DNA of 64,000 bases, taken from positions 186,001 through 250,000 of the forward strand of contig NZ_OMOQ01000001.1 of the NCBI RefSeq assembly GCF_900302475.1, read 5' to 3'. This DNA is from Defluviimonas aquaemixtae (lineage in GTDB: Bacteria > Pseudomonadota > Alphaproteobacteria > Rhodobacterales > Rhodobacteraceae). Shown one piece after another: positions 34,435 through 43,159 of this stretch. The position numbers and the translations under genes are program-made. Every line of letters begins with the position of its first letter. Position 1 is the first letter of the stretch. Below the pieces are notes generated by a model. That model did not search any database, was not told the DNA's origin, and was given only the letters and a program-made list of their open reading frames with translations.

Positions 34435-35034
34435 TTGAGCGAGGCCACCCGCGACATAGAGGCGTTGATCGAGCTGATGGCCCGGCTGCCGGGACTCGGC
34501 CCCCGGTCGGCGCGGCGCGCGGTGCTGCACCTGATCAAGAAGCGCGGACAGGTGATGGGCCCTCTGGCCGAAGCGATGGCGACAGTCGCTGCAAGTGCCC
34601 GCGAATGCGCGACTTGCGGCAATATCGGCACCGCCGATATCTGCGACATTTGCCGGGACGATCGCCGCGCCACGGGCGAGATCTGCGTCGTCGAGGATGT
34701 CGCCGACCTCTGGGCGATGGAGCGGGGACAGGCGTTCAAGGGACGCTACCACGTGCTGGGCGGCACGCTCTCGGCGCTTGACGCCGTGGGTCCGGAGGAT
34801 CTGGGCATCCCGAAACTTCTCACGCGCATCCGCGATGAGAGCATCGGCGAAGTGATCCTCGCGCTGAACGCCACCGTCGACGGCCAGACGACCGCGCATT
34901 ACATCGCCGATGCGCTGGAGGGCACGGGCGTCGCCGTCACCTCGCTCGCCCAGGGCGTCCCGATCGGGGGCGAGCTCGACTATCTCGACGACGGTACGAT
35001 CCAGGCCGCGCTGCGCGCGCGCAAGCGTCTTTAG
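34435..35034 (+). CDS. recR: Recombination mediator RecR
   Basis: A 199-residue RecFOR pathway protein that forms a DNA-clamping ring and helps load RecA at gaps. An N-terminal HhH region ([20 protein letters not shown]) precedes the four-Cys zinc finger ([16 protein letters not shown]). The Toprim domain has [14 protein letters not shown] and [18 protein letters not shown]. It starts with TTG at 34435, 7 bp after ybaB. The start codon choice is forced because no ATG precedes the HhH region. Confidence 0.95.
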   Translation: MSEATRDIEALIELMARLPGLGPRSARRAVLHLIKKRGQVMGPLAEAMATVAASARECATCGNIGTADICDICRDDRRATGEICVVEDVADLWAMERGQAFKGRYHVLGGTLSALDAVGPEDLGIPKLLTRIRDESIGEVILALNATVDGQTTAHYIADALEGTGVAVTSLAQGVPIGGELDYLDDGTIQAALRARKRL

Positions 35035-35116
35035 CGGCCGGTTCGCAATTTCCCGGTTTCGTCCGCCCTGCGGTCCCGCTATACGGGGTCCGTTTGCCGA
35101 ATAAGGAACGGACTAT

Positions 35117-36409
35117 ATGGCCAATGTCGCTGTTGTGGGCGCCCAATGGGGTGACGAAGGCAAGGGCAAGATCGTCGACTGGCTGTCCGAGCGCGCCGAC
35201 GTGATCGCGCGGTTCCAGGGCGGGCACAATGCCGGCCATACGCTGGTGATCGGCGACACCACGTTCAAGCTGTCGCTCCTGCCGTCGGGCATTGTCAGGA
35301 AAGGCAAGCTTGCCGTGATCGGCAACGGCGTCGTGCTCGATCCCTGGTCGCTGTTTGCCGAGATCGATAAGCTGACGGCACAGGGCGTTGATATTTCGAC
35401 GGAAAACCTGATGATCGCCGAGAATACGCCGCTGATATTGCCGTTGCACCAGGACCTCGACCGTCTGCGCGAGGAAGCGGCGGGTGCCGCGAAGATCGGC
35501 ACGACCGGGCGCGGCATCGGGCCGGCCTACGAGGACAAGGTGGGCCGCCGGACGATCCGCGTGGCCGATCTTAGCGACGAGGAAACGCTGGACGCGCGTA
35601 TCGACCGGCTGCTCGCGCATCACGACGCGCTCAGGCAGGGCCTGAAGGCGGCTCCGATCGACCGGGCGGAGTTGAAAGCGAAGCTCAAGGAGATCGCGCC
35701 CAAGCTCTTGGCCTACGCTCAGCCAGTCTGGAAGGTCATGGACGAGATGCGCCGGGCGGGCAAGCGCATCCTGTTCGAGGGCGCGCAGGGAGCGCTTCTC
35801 GACATCGATTTCGGGACCTATCCCTACGTGACCTCGTCCACCACCATGTCGGGCATGGCTGCGACCGGGACCGGCATGGGTCCGTCCTCTGTCGATTTCG
35901 TTCTTGGCATCGTCAAGGCCTACACGACCCGCGTGGGCGAGGGACCGTTCCCGACCGAACTGCACGATGCGGACGGCCAGCGGCTGGGCGAACGGGGGCA
36001 CGAATTCGGCACCGTCACGGGGCGCAAGCGGCGCTGCGGCTGGTTCGACGCGGTGCTCGTCCGCCAGACCTGCGCCATTTCCGGCGTCAACGGGATCGCG
36101 CTGACGAAGCTTGATGTGCTCGACGGGTTCGAGACGCTGAAGATCTGCACGAGCTACGAGATCGACGGCGTGACCTACGACTACCTCCCGACTGCGGCGG
36201 CTTTGCAGGCAAAGGTCCAGCCCATCTACGAAGAGATGGAAGGCTGGTCTGAATCGACTGCCGGCGCCCGAAGCTGGGCGGATCTGCCGGCCGCCGCGAT
36301 CAAGTATGTCCGCCGGGTCGAGGAGTTGATCCGGTGCCCGGTGGCGCTGTTGTCGACCAGCCCGGAACGCGACGATACGATCCTCGTCACCGATCCCTTC
36401 GCCGACTGA
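35117..36409 (+). CDS. purA: Adenylosuccinate synthetase
   Basis: A 430-residue GTP-dependent enzyme joining IMP and aspartate in AMP synthesis. The N-terminal [16 protein letters not shown] is the GTP-loop/active-site signature, with the catalytic His in [30 protein letters not shown] (~132-151) is the IMP-binding signature. The C-terminal domain is complete. It has its own 82-bp upstream region, ending in AAGGAA before ATG 35117. The stop shares a base with the DUF2842 start (TGATG). Confidence 0.97.
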   Translation: MANVAVVGAQWGDEGKGKIVDWLSERADVIARFQGGHNAGHTLVIGDTTFKLSLLPSGIVRKGKLAVIGNGVVLDPWSLFAEIDKLTAQGVDISTENLMIAENTPLILPLHQDLDRLREEAAGAAKIGTTGRGIGPAYEDKVGRRTIRVADLSDEETLDARIDRLLAHHDALRQGLKAAPIDRAELKAKLKEIAPKLLAYAQPVWKVMDEMRRAGKRILFEGAQGALLDIDFGTYPYVTSSTTMSGMAATGTGMGPSSVDFVLGIVKAYTTRVGEGPFPTELHDADGQRLGERGHEFGTVTGRKRRCGWFDAVLVRQTCAISGVNGIALTKLDVLDGFETLKICTSYEIDGVTYDYLPTAAALQAKVQPIYEEMEGWSESTAGARSWADLPAAAIKYVRRVEELIRCPVALLSTSPERDDTILVTDPFAD

Positions 36410-36648
36410 TGCTGAGCTACCGGACAAGGCGGCGGCTGTCGCTTCTGATCCTCTTGGTCGGGCTGCCGATCTACATCGTTGTCGCGGTCAGCGCGGTGAA
36501 CTGGCTCGACGCGCATTTCGGGCGCCAGCCCATCTGGATCGAGCTTCTTGTCTATATTGCTCTGGGTTTCCTTTGGGCGCTCCCCTTCCGCTTTGTCTTC
36601 CGTGGGGTCGGCAAGGCAGATCCGGACGCCAAGGACCAGGGTGACTGA
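36409..36648 (+). CDS. DUF2842 small membrane protein
   Basis: A 79-residue protein with two hydrophobic helices (~12-32 and 43-62) and a basic N-terminus (YRTRRRLSLLILLVGLPIY). It matches the alphaproteobacterial DUF2842 family, whose function is unknown. It overlaps the purA stop by one base (TGATG), so translation is coupled to purA. The C-terminal ~13 residues are polar and probably cytoplasmic. Confidence 0.82.
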   Translation: MLSYRTRRRLSLLILLVGLPIYIVVAVSAVNWLDAHFGRQPIWIELLVYIALGFLWALPFRFVFRGVGKADPDAKDQGD

Positions 36649-36658
36649 CCAAAGACAT

Positions 36659-36684
36659 CGGAGCGGCCCCTGAGGACCGCTCCG
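36659..36684. terminator. Bidirectional terminator between purA-DUF2842 and the acidic protein gene
   Basis: Perfect 8-bp arms (36659-36666 and 36677-36684, CGGAGCGG/CCGCTCCG) around a 10-nt loop, between convergent genes. T-runs on either side are weak. Confidence 0.6.
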
Positions 36685-36712
36685 TTGATACTCGTGACGT
36701 TTCGGGCGGAAC

Positions 36713-39700
36713 TTAGCGCGACGCGCGGCGCGCCTCGCTCATGAAGCGCGAGGCATCGGTGATGCGGAACTGGCCGCGGCTGATCTTCTGAATCTTGCCC
36801 TCCCGCAGGAGCATGCCGAACGAGCGGAGACCGTCTTCGCGAGAAAACTCTTCCTGTTCAGAAGCATAGGCGATCTTATTCAGGATCTGAGGGCGCGAGA
36901 AATGCGGCTGGCCCTCGACGGTTGCGGTATAGGCAGCGGCGGCTTCAAGCAGGTCCGACAGGCCCGAGGCGCCGAGGCGCTCGGCAAATTCGGCGAAGCT
37001 GCCGGCCTCTTCGGGCGACAGAATTGGCTCGCTTGTTTCGGACTCTTCCTCGTCGCGCGCGCGGACGGGCTTGGTGGCGCTCACGCGGCGCGGTCGTACG
37101 ACGGCGCCTTCCTCTGGCGCTTCGGCCGACTTGTCGATGCGCTGTTCGGAAACGAGTACGAGCGGTGCGGGGCGCTTGTCGAGCGTAGGACGCGGCGTCG
37201 ACGCGCCGCTTTCGGCGGCCGGCCGGCGCGGGCGGACCGCTTTCGACAGGTCGTCGCGGTAGCGATCGATCGTCGCTGGCGCGGCTTGGCCGGTCTCCGA
37301 CGGCGCTTCCCTCGACTTCAGCTTGCGGTCGGCGACGGTCGCGGCGACCGCTGCCTTCAGATGCGAGATGGCAGAGAGGCGGCGGCGGCTCTCGTCGCCT
37401 TCGAGCTTCGACTTCGCCTCTTCCATGAGCCGCTCGACCGATGCGTCTTCGTCGGCGGCGCTGCTTTCGAGAATCGCCCGGCCTTCGTGGCTGCCACGGC
37501 GCGCTTCACGTGCCATATCGTTCAGCTCGCCCAGAAGCTTCTCGTCGTCGTCGGACGCGCTGGCGCCGATGGCGGCGTCGATCCCGGCCATCAGCCGGTC
37601 TTCATCGTCGTCGCGGGCGGAGATGCCGTCGTCTTCTACCGCCTCTCCGATCTCCGCCTCGATCTCCTCGGCCTCCGCCTCGATCTCGTCGGCTTCCGCT
37701 TCGACGGCCTCGTCGAGCGCCGCCGCGATATCGCGGTCATCGTTGCCCGTCAGGTCGTCGGCGTCCGTTTCATCCGTTGGCGCCGATACGACGTCTTCGG
37801 CGACATCTTCAAAGTCGGACGCGTCCGCGATGGCGTCTTCGGCCTCCGGCAGATCGCCTTCGGCTGCCATTTCGTCGTCGCTGCGGCGAAGACGGATCAC
37901 ACGGGCGGCGCGCTCGAACAGGCTTCTGCGCGGGGCGGAGTCAAGCGTCGAAATCGCAAGCGACTCGTCGTCGGCGAATTCGTCCTCGCGGGCCGGCGCG
38001 TCTGCTTCGATGCGCCAGGCGCTGAGATCGAGCGCTTCGGTTACGGTTTCGTCCGCGTCGTCCTCCGCCGTCGCGGCGAGGGCGTCGTCGTGATCATGAT
38101 CAGCGCCGTGATCGGCGCGGGTTTCGGCGATAAGGGCGGCGATGTCCTCTTCGGCCGTATCCTCCTCGTCCCATTCCTCTTCGGCGGTCTCTTCGGTGTC
38201 GTCGACGGCGAGAATGCGCGCGATGGCGCTTTCCTCGGTTCCGGCTTCATCATTGGCGACCGGCTCGTCTTGGGCGACGGGTTCGAACGCCTCCTCCGCT
38301 TCCCCGTCCTCGAGCGCGGCAACCTCCTCTTCGGTTCCGTCCTCGGCGACGACGTCGCCGTCTTCAACTGCCTCGTCCGTAGTGTCGAGCGCGTCGTCGC
38401 CGATAGCCTCGAGTTCGTCCTCGACCTCGATCTCGGCAACGACCTCATCATCTGCCGTGGCGGTGAACTCGGGCTCCGGCGTCTCAACCTCGGCTTCCAC
38501 TTCCGCTTCTGCCTCGGCAACGATTTCGTCATCGTTGGCGGCTGAGAGTTCGTACGCCGCTTCCTCGTCCTCGACGGCAGCTGTCAGGTCTTCCGCCTCG
38601 TCGGCGAGAATCATTCCCTCGGCTTCGGCAGCTTCAACCTGGAACGTCGTATCTTCCTTCTCGAGCGCGGCAACGTCGTCTTGCGCCGCGTCCTCTGCGA
38701 CGACTTCCTCATCCTCGACAGCCTCAAACTCGGGCGCCGCATCTTCGTCCTCGAATATGACGGCCGTGTCTTCCGCGGCCTCTTCGGCGGCGATTTCTTC
38801 GTCCTCGGCTACCTCGATTGCTTCGGCCTCGAGCGCGGCTTCATCGTCCTCGAACGAGACGACTGCGTCTTCCGCCGTATCTTCGGTGAGGATCTCTTCG
38901 TGCTCGACGGACCCGAACCCGGGCTCCGCGACGTCGGATCCAACTGCGCTCGCCTCGATTTCGGCGACGTCCACGGTTTCGGACGTATCGTCTTCCATCG
39001 AGCCATCGGCGACAGTTTCGCTTTCCTCGGCATCCGTCGCGTCGTCCTCGAACGCCGCGATGTCGGCTTCGGTCACGGCTTCGGCGGTGATTTCTTCCAT
39101 TGCGGCGGTTTCGACCTCGTCGACCTCGTCGAAGACAGCGATGTCTTCGGCTTCCGCCTCAACATCCACCTGGACATCATCCACCTGGACATCGACAGCG
39201 GTCTCAGGCGCGGCCGCCATGTCGGCTTCCCATTCGTCGTCGAACACCTCTTCTTCGGCGACGGGCTCTGAGGCGACGTCTTCGGCGGCTTCCCACTCGG
39301 TCTCGGTCTCGGCAATGGCAGCCTGAACAGCGGCGCCCGCGTCGTCTTCTTCGGTATCGACGACGGGCTCCGCGGTGTCTTCGGCAATCGGCGGCGTTTC
39401 GTCGAGATCGAGCTCGAACCCGAAATCGCCGGCGGGCACGGTGGCGGTGCCGGTCGCGAACTCGTTCGACGGCTCTTCGTCCTCGAAGCTCAGCTCGGCC
39501 GTTTCGGCAGAGGTCTCGTCGTCCTCCGGCGCGCTGCGCGCAGCGGCGACGACGGCGCGGATGCGCATGAGCTTGGCTGCGATACCATCGGCGTCGGAAT
39601 TCTCATCCAGCGCAGGTTCGGCGTCCTCGATCGCGGGCGCGACCGGCGCGACGTCCTCGGCCTGCGGCGCCTCGGGCACGGGGGCCTCGACGACCTGCGG

Positions 39701-40075
39701 TTCTTCTGCCGCGGCTGCCTCGTCAACCGTCTCGGACCCGGCAATTGCAGGAGCCGCGGTGAGCGCGGCGGTTTCGGTGACCGGCGCGCGCGGCTCTTCG
39801 GCCGGGGCAGCCTGGTCGGCCTCGCGCGGGCGCAGGACGATCCCGTGTTCGGAAATCTTCGCCTCGACGCGGCGCTGGATTTCGCGCTCGGCGATCCGGT
39901 GCAGCATCTCGGCATCAGGCGTTGGCGGTTCGGCGCCAAAATAGCGGTCGTCGGCGGCGAGGTCGCGGAAGTACTCCGCGATAGCCTTCATCGTCGAGAA
40001 CGGCTCCTCGAAGCCCTCCAACGTGCAGGAGAACGTGCCATAGGAGACCGTTAGGATTTTGCTAGCTCCGACCAT
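36713..40075 (-). CDS. Giant acidic, repeat-containing protein of unknown function
   Basis: A 1120-residue protein. Residues ~1-85 form a compact conserved-looking domain (ILTVSYGTFSCTLEGFEEPF, then YFRDLAADDRYFGAEPP). Residues ~90-830 are low-complexity, dominated by Glu, Asp, Ala and Val. They include about five imperfect ~30-residue units at ~393-545. The last ~240 residues regain balanced composition and basic patches, with SHLKAAVAATVADRK and a C-terminal GLSDLLEAAAAYTATVEGQP-type region. No signal peptide or TM helix is seen. ATG at 40075 is preferred because the conserved domain starts there; a TTG 69 nt upstream is possible. The ends recall a Rhodobacterales hypothetical family, from memory. 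It is divergent from the thiamine pyrophosphokinase gene. Confidence 0.85.
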   Translation of the reverse strand: MVGASKILTVSYGTFSCTLEGFEEPFSTMKAIAEYFRDLAADDRYFGAEPPTPDAEMLHRIAEREIQRRVEAKISEHGIVLRPREADQAAPAEEPRAPVTETAALTAAPAIAGSETVDEAAAAEEPQVVEAPVPEAPQAEDVAPVAPAIEDAEPALDENSDADGIAAKLMRIRAVVAAARSAPEDDETSAETAELSFEDEEPSNEFATGTATVPAGDFGFELDLDETPPIAEDTAEPVVDTEEDDAGAAVQAAIAETETEWEAAEDVASEPVAEEEVFDDEWEADMAAAPETAVDVQVDDVQVDVEAEAEDIAVFDEVDEVETAAMEEITAEAVTEADIAAFEDDATDAEESETVADGSMEDDTSETVDVAEIEASAVGSDVAEPGFGSVEHEEILTEDTAEDAVVSFEDDEAALEAEAIEVAEDEEIAAEEAAEDTAVIFEDEDAAPEFEAVEDEEVVAEDAAQDDVAALEKEDTTFQVEAAEAEGMILADEAEDLTAAVEDEEAAYELSAANDDEIVAEAEAEVEAEVETPEPEFTATADDEVVAEIEVEDELEAIGDDALDTTDEAVEDGDVVAEDGTEEEVAALEDGEAEEAFEPVAQDEPVANDEAGTEESAIARILAVDDTEETAEEEWDEEDTAEEDIAALIAETRADHGADHDHDDALAATAEDDADETVTEALDLSAWRIEADAPAREDEFADDESLAISTLDSAPRRSLFERAARVIRLRRSDDEMAAEGDLPEAEDAIADASDFEDVAEDVVSAPTDETDADDLTGNDDRDIAAALDEAVEAEADEIEAEAEEIEAEIGEAVEDDGISARDDDEDRLMAGIDAAIGASASDDDEKLLGELNDMAREARRGSHEGRAILESSAADEDASVERLMEEAKSKLEGDESRRRLSAISHLKAAVAATVADRKLKSREAPSETGQAAPATIDRYRDDLSKAVRPRRPAAESGASTPRPTLDKRPAPLVLVSEQRIDKSAEAPEEGAVVRPRRVSATKPVRARDEEESETSEPILSPEEAGSFAEFAERLGASGLSDLLEAAAAYTATVEGQPHFSRPQILNKIAYASEQEEFSREDGLRSFGMLLREGKIQKISRGQFRITDASRFMSEARRASR
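38441..38899 (-). repeat. Imperfect ~90-nt tandem repeats encoding acidic units
   Basis: Within the acidic protein, about five consecutive units of ~29-33 residues begin with variants of EEI/EEV-x-AE and share a xxVxxFEDEDAA-like core. They correspond to residues ~393-545. The units are diverged and of unequal length, so they arose by old duplication or by biased drift. Confidence 0.6.
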
Positions 40076-40215
40076 GAGACGCTCGCTTTCTGCTTTTGCC
40101 TGTCCGTGCAGGATCTGTAATAACTGGTGCGCAAGCGTGGACAAAAACAGGTAAAAAGAAGGATTTTTTCGGGCCGAGATTGTGTTCTTCTGCCTTAATT
40201 GTCATCAATCCGGCC

Positions 40216-40881
40216 ATGAAAAAGGTCATTGTTCACTCAAAATTGCCCGTCACGCTCATTGGCGCAGGCGCGTTCTCCCAGGAATTCGTGAAGGAAGCCC
40301 TGAGGCACGCGCCCTGTCTTGTAGCAGCAGATGGTGGCGTGAATGTGGCCGTTGCGATGGGGCTGGTGCCCGAAGCGGTCATCGGCGACCTCGATTCCGC
40401 GTCGGAGGCGGCGCTCTCGGCGGTGCCGAAGGACCAAATCTGGCCGGTCAAGGAGCAAGACACCACCGATTTCGAGAAGTGCCTCGCCCGAATCAAGGCA
40501 CCCGTCATCCTTGCTGTGGGCTTTGCCGGCAGCCGGCTCGACCATCTTCTGGCGGTCTTCGCGGCCCTCGCGCGATATCCCGGATGCAACTGTGTCGTCA
40601 TCGGGGACGAGGACGTGATCTTCCTCGCGCCGCGCGTCCTTTCCCTTGACCTGCCGGCCGGGACTAGGGTGTCGTTGTTCCCCCTCGGGCCGGTTACAGG
40701 GCGGTCGGAGGGGTTGGAATGGCCGATCGCGGGGATCGAGTTCGCACCGGATGGACGGATCGGGACCTCGAATCGCGTGACGGGGCCGGTGACGCTGAGC
40801 TTCGACGCGGAGAAAATGCTGGTTCTTCTGCCGCGCGACTGCCTCGTCGCGGCTATCGAAGCTCTGGTGCCGGCGGATTAA
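40216..40881 (+). CDS. thiN: Thiamine pyrophosphokinase
   Basis: A 221-residue ThiN-type kinase converting thiamine to thiamine diphosphate with ATP. Motifs are AADGGVNVAVAMGLVPEAVIG followed directly by DLDS, then KEQDTTDFEKCL, and GFAGSRLDHLLAVF. Together these match the GDxDS, D-x-TD-x2-K and GGRxDH signatures. ATG at 40216 has no strong ribosome site. I see no TPP riboswitch upstream. Its 3' end overlaps the convergent EamA transporter gene by 29 nt. Confidence 0.92.
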   Translation: MKKVIVHSKLPVTLIGAGAFSQEFVKEALRHAPCLVAADGGVNVAVAMGLVPEAVIGDLDSASEAALSAVPKDQIWPVKEQDTTDFEKCLARIKAPVILAVGFAGSRLDHLLAVFAALARYPGCNCVVIGDEDVIFLAPRVLSLDLPAGTRVSLFPLGPVTGRSEGLEWPIAGIEFAPDGRIGTSNRVTGPVTLSFDAEKMLVLLPRDCLVAAIEALVPAD

Positions 40882-41788
40882 GCGTGAGGCGCGCGGCCCG
40901 CGCCACCTGGCGTTCGCGGTGGATGACGTAGAGCCCGGAGGCGACAATGATCGCGATTCCCGTCCAGGTCAGGCTGTTGGGGAAATCCCCGAAGACCAGA
41001 TAGCCGAGGACGGTCGCCGTTACGATTTCGAGGTAATGAAGCGGCGCGAGCGTGGCCGACGGTGCGAACTTCAGTGCGTATGTCATCGCCAGGTGCGCGA
41101 CCGCCGAGGCGAGGCCGACGCAGAAGACCCAGAGCCAGAAAATCCCTTTCGGCGCCGCGAAGGTCAGCGACGCCACGTCCGCCGCGGTGCCGAGCGCGAG
41201 GAGCGGCAGGCAGAGGATGGCGGCGAGAAGCGCGGTGTGGAACTGCATCGCGACGGGATGTACCTCGCGCGAGAGACGCCGGGTCACGAGCATGTAGAGC
41301 GCGAAGGACAAGGCGGTGCCGAGCGGGAAGAAGGCGACCGGGCCGAAGGCCGCGAAGGACGGCTGGATCACGAAGAGCGAGCCGATGAAACCCACGGCGC
41401 AGGCGGCGAGCCGGCGGGGCCCGACCTGTTCGGACAGGACGAGCCGGCCGATGAGCAGGATGATGAAGGGCTCCACGAAGGCGATGGCGAGCGCATCGGC
41501 GATCGGCATCACGCGGACGGCGGCGACGAAGCAGTAGGTGGAGCTGACGAGCAGGAGCGCGCGGAGGGCCGCGAGGCGGAGCGCGCGGCGCGAGAGGTGC
41601 AGACGCAGGCCCATCACGAGGACGACGGGCAGCATGAGCGCGGCCTGAACGACGCCGCGACCAAGCACTATAACGCCGACAGGCACGGCTTGGGCGGCAA
41701 GCTTTGAGGCCACGTCGATCAACGGCGCGAAGACGCAGAAGGCGATCATCAGCGCAACGCCGAGCAGGATTCGGTCATCGAGGTCCAT
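40853..41788 (-). CDS. DMT-superfamily (EamA) transporter
   Basis: A 311-residue inner-membrane transporter with ten predicted TM helices in two EamA repeats. It shows ALAIAFVEPFIILLIGRLVL in the first half and LHYLEIVTATVLGYLVFGDF in the second, both typical of the family. A short basic C-terminal tail follows. Substrate is unknown; relatives export amino acids or metabolites. A paralogue lies 126 bp upstream on the same strand. Its 3' end overlaps the convergent thiN gene. Confidence 0.9.
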   Translation of the reverse strand: MDLDDRILLGVALMIAFCVFAPLIDVASKLAAQAVPVGVIVLGRGVVQAALMLPVVLVMGLRLHLSRRALRLAALRALLLVSSTYCFVAAVRVMPIADALAIAFVEPFIILLIGRLVLSEQVGPRRLAACAVGFIGSLFVIQPSFAAFGPVAFFPLGTALSFALYMLVTRRLSREVHPVAMQFHTALLAAILCLPLLALGTAADVASLTFAAPKGIFWLWVFCVGLASAVAHLAMTYALKFAPSATLAPLHYLEIVTATVLGYLVFGDFPNSLTWTGIAIIVASGLYVIHRERQVARAARLTLNPPAPELR

Positions 41789-41914
41789 GCGCTTCCGCTA
41801 GCGGGAAGCGCGGAGGGCGTCCATCCCGAAAGCGACGCCCGCACCGGTTCCGAAATGGCGGCCCGTTCCGGACCATACCCTATGCCTCGCGCCCCGGACC
41901 GACGCCCGGGGCGC

Positions 41915-42817
41915 TCAGGCGGCGCCGAGGCGCGCGATCCGTCGTTCGCGGGCGATGACATAGAGCCCGGCCGCGATCGTAACCGCGATGCCAAGCGCGG
42001 CGAGCCCGTTCGGGAGGTGGCCGAAAATGATCAGGCCGACGATCGTCGCGAGCGGGATCTCCAGATACTGCATCGGTGCGAGCGTCGAAGTCGGCGCATG
42101 ACGGAGCGCCCCGGTCATCAGGAGATGCGCGATCGTGCCGAGAAGCCCAAGTGCGAGTAGGAGCGCTGCATCCGTCCTACCCGGCAGGATCGGGTCGAGC
42201 TCTGGGATGGCCGTTCCCTCGGCAAGGGCGAGTGCAGGCACCAGGACGGCCGAGGCCGCGAGGCCCGAGACGGCCTGGAGCGTGACAGCGTCGGTGTCGC
42301 GCGCGATCTGGCGCGTGACCAGCATGAAGAACGCGAAGATCACTGCGACGAGAAGCGGCAGGAGCGCGGGCGCGCCGACTTCGGAGAAATTGGGCTGGAT
42401 CACCAGAAGCGTGCCCGCGAAGCCGACCGCGCAGGCGGCGAGTCGGTGCGGGCCGACCTCCTCGTTCAGGATGAATCGACCGAGAAGGAGCATGATGAAC
42501 GGCATCACGAAGGCGATGGCGACGGCGTCGGCCAGCGGCAGGTGGCGGAGCGCAAGGAACATCGCCGATATGCCCGCGATGTGAAGCGCGGTGCGCACGA
42601 GAGTCAGGCGGAACGCGCGCGCGCCCATGCGAAGCGTTCCGCCGGTGGCGAGCAGTAATGGCGTGAGCACGGCCGCCTGGATGGCGAACCGCGCGGTCAC
42701 AAGCTCGAGCAGCGGAACACGCGGGCCGAGGATCTTGGCCAACGCATCGCCGAGCGGAGCGAAGAGGCAGAAACCGAGCATCATCAGGATGCCGAGAAGG
42801 GGACGGTCGGGGCGCAT
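41915..42817 (-). CDS. DMT-superfamily (EamA) transporter, paralogue of the next gene
   Basis: A 300-residue ten-TM EamA transporter. It aligns segment by segment with the 40853-41788 product: AVAIAFVMPFIMLLLGRFIL against ALAIAFVEPFIILLIGRLVL, and MQYLEIPLATIVGLIIFGHL against the matching second-repeat segment. The two arose by tandem duplication. ATG at 42817 opens PLLGILMMLGFCLFAPLGDA, which fits; sequence beyond it is not family-like. Substrate is unknown. Confidence 0.9.
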   Translation of the reverse strand: MRPDRPLLGILMMLGFCLFAPLGDALAKILGPRVPLLELVTARFAIQAAVLTPLLLATGGTLRMGARAFRLTLVRTALHIAGISAMFLALRHLPLADAVAIAFVMPFIMLLLGRFILNEEVGPHRLAACAVGFAGTLLVIQPNFSEVGAPALLPLLVAVIFAFFMLVTRQIARDTDAVTLQAVSGLAASAVLVPALALAEGTAIPELDPILPGRTDAALLLALGLLGTIAHLLMTGALRHAPTSTLAPMQYLEIPLATIVGLIIFGHLPNGLAALGIAVTIAAGLYVIARERRIARLGAA

Positions 42818-43159
42818 CCGGGCGAGATTAGGCAGCGTCCCGGCGCTCTGCAATCGGCACTTTCCGGAATGTGGCGCTGCAGGCGAATACATACGTCACT
42901 GCGCCGACCGGAGCCGAATTCCTTTCGGCAGGGGTGATTGGAGTGGAGATGCGCCGCTGCAGTTCGCAGACTTGACTTCTATCGCACGGAGTAGGGTCTC
43001 TTTGTCCTTCTCGTGCATGTCCTGGCCTGTCAATCGAGCCGACAGGCCGTCGGCATTGGCCGCCCAGAGAAGCCGCGTACGGGCCCAACTGCGGCCACAT
43101 TCATCACAGAGACCGTAGTCTGAACAATGAACGATTGAACCGGTTGATTAGGAACGAGA
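42818..43159. other. 342-bp gap without a clear gene, containing an sdaA-like fragment
   Basis: No convincing gene lies between the EamA transporter and the GT-C gene. Within it, 42996-43031 matches the 3' end of sdaA (44894-44929) at 30 of 36 positions by my count, on the same strand. It reads TGQDMHEKDKET against [12 protein letters not shown] in SdaA. The surrounding frame is open only for a few dozen codons and ends at about 42898. The stretch looks like degraded coding or duplicated DNA. Confidence 0.5.
42996..43031 (-). pseudogene. Possible remnant of an sdaA 3' end
   Basis: Thirty of 36 bases match the sdaA segment at 44894-44929 by hand alignment, including a 14-nt exact match (43008-43021 with 44906-44919). 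In the SdaA frame, 10 of 12 residues agree (T-G-x-D-M-H-E-K-x-K-E-T). The similarity fades on both sides. It may be a relic of a second serine dehydratase or a partial duplication; chance similarity is not excluded. Confidence 0.4.

Noticed and set aside
36902..38545. Long open frame opposite the giant acidic protein
   Set aside because: Codons for Glu/Asp/Ala read backwards as an open, low-complexity frame; the translation has no domain and no initiation signal.
38142..39326. Ser/Ala-rich open frame opposite the acidic protein
   Set aside because: Same cause: biased antisense codons, extreme low complexity, no start signal.
40076..40215. TPP riboswitch upstream of thiamine pyrophosphokinase
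   Set aside because: I could not see the conserved THI-box sequences in the ~140-bp gap.
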